From a virus: a stretch of 39,370 nt of DNA. The notes under the pieces were generated by a model. The model saw nothing but the letters and a program-made list of their open reading frames with translations. It had not been told where the DNA came from and searched no databases. The position numbers were made by a program, and so were the translations under genes. The DNA lies in the IMG/VR virus record IMGVR_UViG_3300027043_000028, positions 1-39,370 of that record; one strand, given 5' to 3'. Shown in pieces: positions 38,807 through 39,370 of this stretch (position 1 is the first letter of the stretch; every line of letters starts with the position of its first letter).

Positions 38807-38906
38807 CCTCAAAAGTATAAACCTACGGATTTATTATTTTCATGTTCCCTTGCCTAGAATATAATAAATCCAGGAACTCCAAGAGTCAGTATTTCTTCAT
38901 ATAATC

Positions 38907-39203
38907 CTAAAGCTTCTTTTCGTTTTCTTTGATATATTCCTTAATACATTCCCATTCGTACCTCAGTACGAGTCTTTTGGTTTTTACAAGTTCGCTAGTA
39001 CTCTGATTAAGACTGTCTATAATCATTTGAAGTTCATTTACAAGAGGTTTTATTGCTGGAAGTTGTACTCCAACAATTTTAAGATTAAGCGAAAGCCTAT
39101 GTAGCTTTTTAGTCTGCTTCATTTCAGTATTATTATTTTCACTAATGTCCTCAAGTATGCTTTGTACTATTCTAATAGATTCGTTAATATCCCTTTTATC
39201 CAT
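38907..39203 (-). CDS. unknown helical protein (98 aa)
   Basis: A 98-residue all-helical protein with coiled-coil character (SIRIVQSILEDISENNN; LSLNLKIVGVQLPAIKPLV; ELVKTKRLVLRYEWECIKEY). GGAGAGGTTTGCT precedes ATG 39203. It follows the 38-codon gene on the minus strand. No family recognised. Confidence 0.6.
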   Translation of the reverse strand: MDKRDINESIRIVQSILEDISENNNTEMKQTKKLHRLSLNLKIVGVQLPAIKPLVNELQMIIDSLNQSTSELVKTKRLVLRYEWECIKEYIKENEKKL

Positions 39204-39230
39204 AGCAAACCTCTCCTCGCCTTATTTTCA

Positions 39231-39347
39231 TTATGCTCGAGTTTCGTACCTTGTATATTCCAAGGCCTCTTCTACCCACTGTTTTATCAAATTATTCTTA
39301 TGTTCCATTACTTGTATTATTAAAATATATAGATCAGTTTCGTTCAT
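39231..39347 (-). CDS. small protein (38 aa)
   Basis: ATG 39347 behind AAAGGAGATGAAC; stop TAA 39231-39233. The product (MNETDLYILIIQVMEHKNNL, then IKQWVEEALEYTRYE) is one or two amphipathic helices. It belongs with the 38907 gene. Upstream context is cut by the window edge. Confidence 0.5.
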   Translation of the reverse strand: MNETDLYILIIQVMEHKNNLIKQWVEEALEYTRYETRA

Positions 39348-39370
39348 GTTCATCTCCTTTAGTGTACCAT

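Overview
The window is very AT-rich, with AGGAGG-type ribosome-binding sites and Clostridia-like proteins. It carries a complete phage head-packaging module, a beta clamp, a primase-like replication protein, an IStron and IS605-type elements. This best fits a large tailed phage of Clostridium, perhaps a plasmid-like prophage. The major capsid protein and gene order resemble the SPO1/Twort type of myophage. The host cannot be fixed more precisely from the sequence alone.

Layout. 1-475: tail of an IS605/TnpB-type element abutting the head genes. 457-14993, minus strand: head and packaging genes in transcription order terL, four small ORFs, Mu F-like head protein, portal, protease, scaffold, capsid, SAP/HeH-type protein, connector. 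Two of them are interrupted by group I introns. The portal holds a 2.4 kb IStron (intron plus TnpB), and terL holds a 350-nt intron without an ORF. A plus-strand gene of unknown function, frameshifted near its start, sits between protease and portal. 15045-16291: homing-type endonuclease and a small Cro/CI regulator. 16384-18664: sigma-like factor and small genes. 18772-21841: beta-rich, probably virion-surface proteins (one LamG-like) and a YdjM-like membrane protein. 22007-23306: two secreted Asn-rich paralogues. 23429-24318: ribbon-helix-helix protein and HNH endonuclease. 24367-25574: non-coding control region with short repeats, palindromes and two strong promoters. 25575-32339: an operon of small acidic proteins plus the clamp DnaN. 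32502-36876: membrane protein, large unknown protein and an AEP-like primase. 36913-39370: mostly non-coding, with repeats, a long hairpin, a candidate structured RNA and small minus-strand genes.

Main discovery. Between genes of the 25.6-30.3 kb operon the same ~70-nt RNA element recurs seven times, and it matches the pistol self-cleaving ribozyme. It has a P1 hairpin with a 6-nt loop, an A-rich AAATAG linker, a 6-nt strand complementary to the loop (pseudoknot), GCGTTA, a variable P3 hairpin and AGG|TG at the cleavage site. The loop and its partner change together between copies (ACTAAG/CTTAGT, TTTGAG/CTCAAA, TCAAGG/CCTTGA, TTGCAG/CTGCAA). This predicts that the polycistronic transcript cuts itself into single-gene mRNAs just upstream of each ribosome-binding site. 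One copy has A instead of G at the cleavage position. Another is a chimera whose pseudoknot no longer pairs.

The two introns share boundary sequences (exon CTAT|G and a TTTTRTATATG| 3' end), and both interrupt genes essential for virion assembly. The portal IStron has long inverted arms that would loop out the tnpB cargo and bring the 3' splice site back to the intron core.
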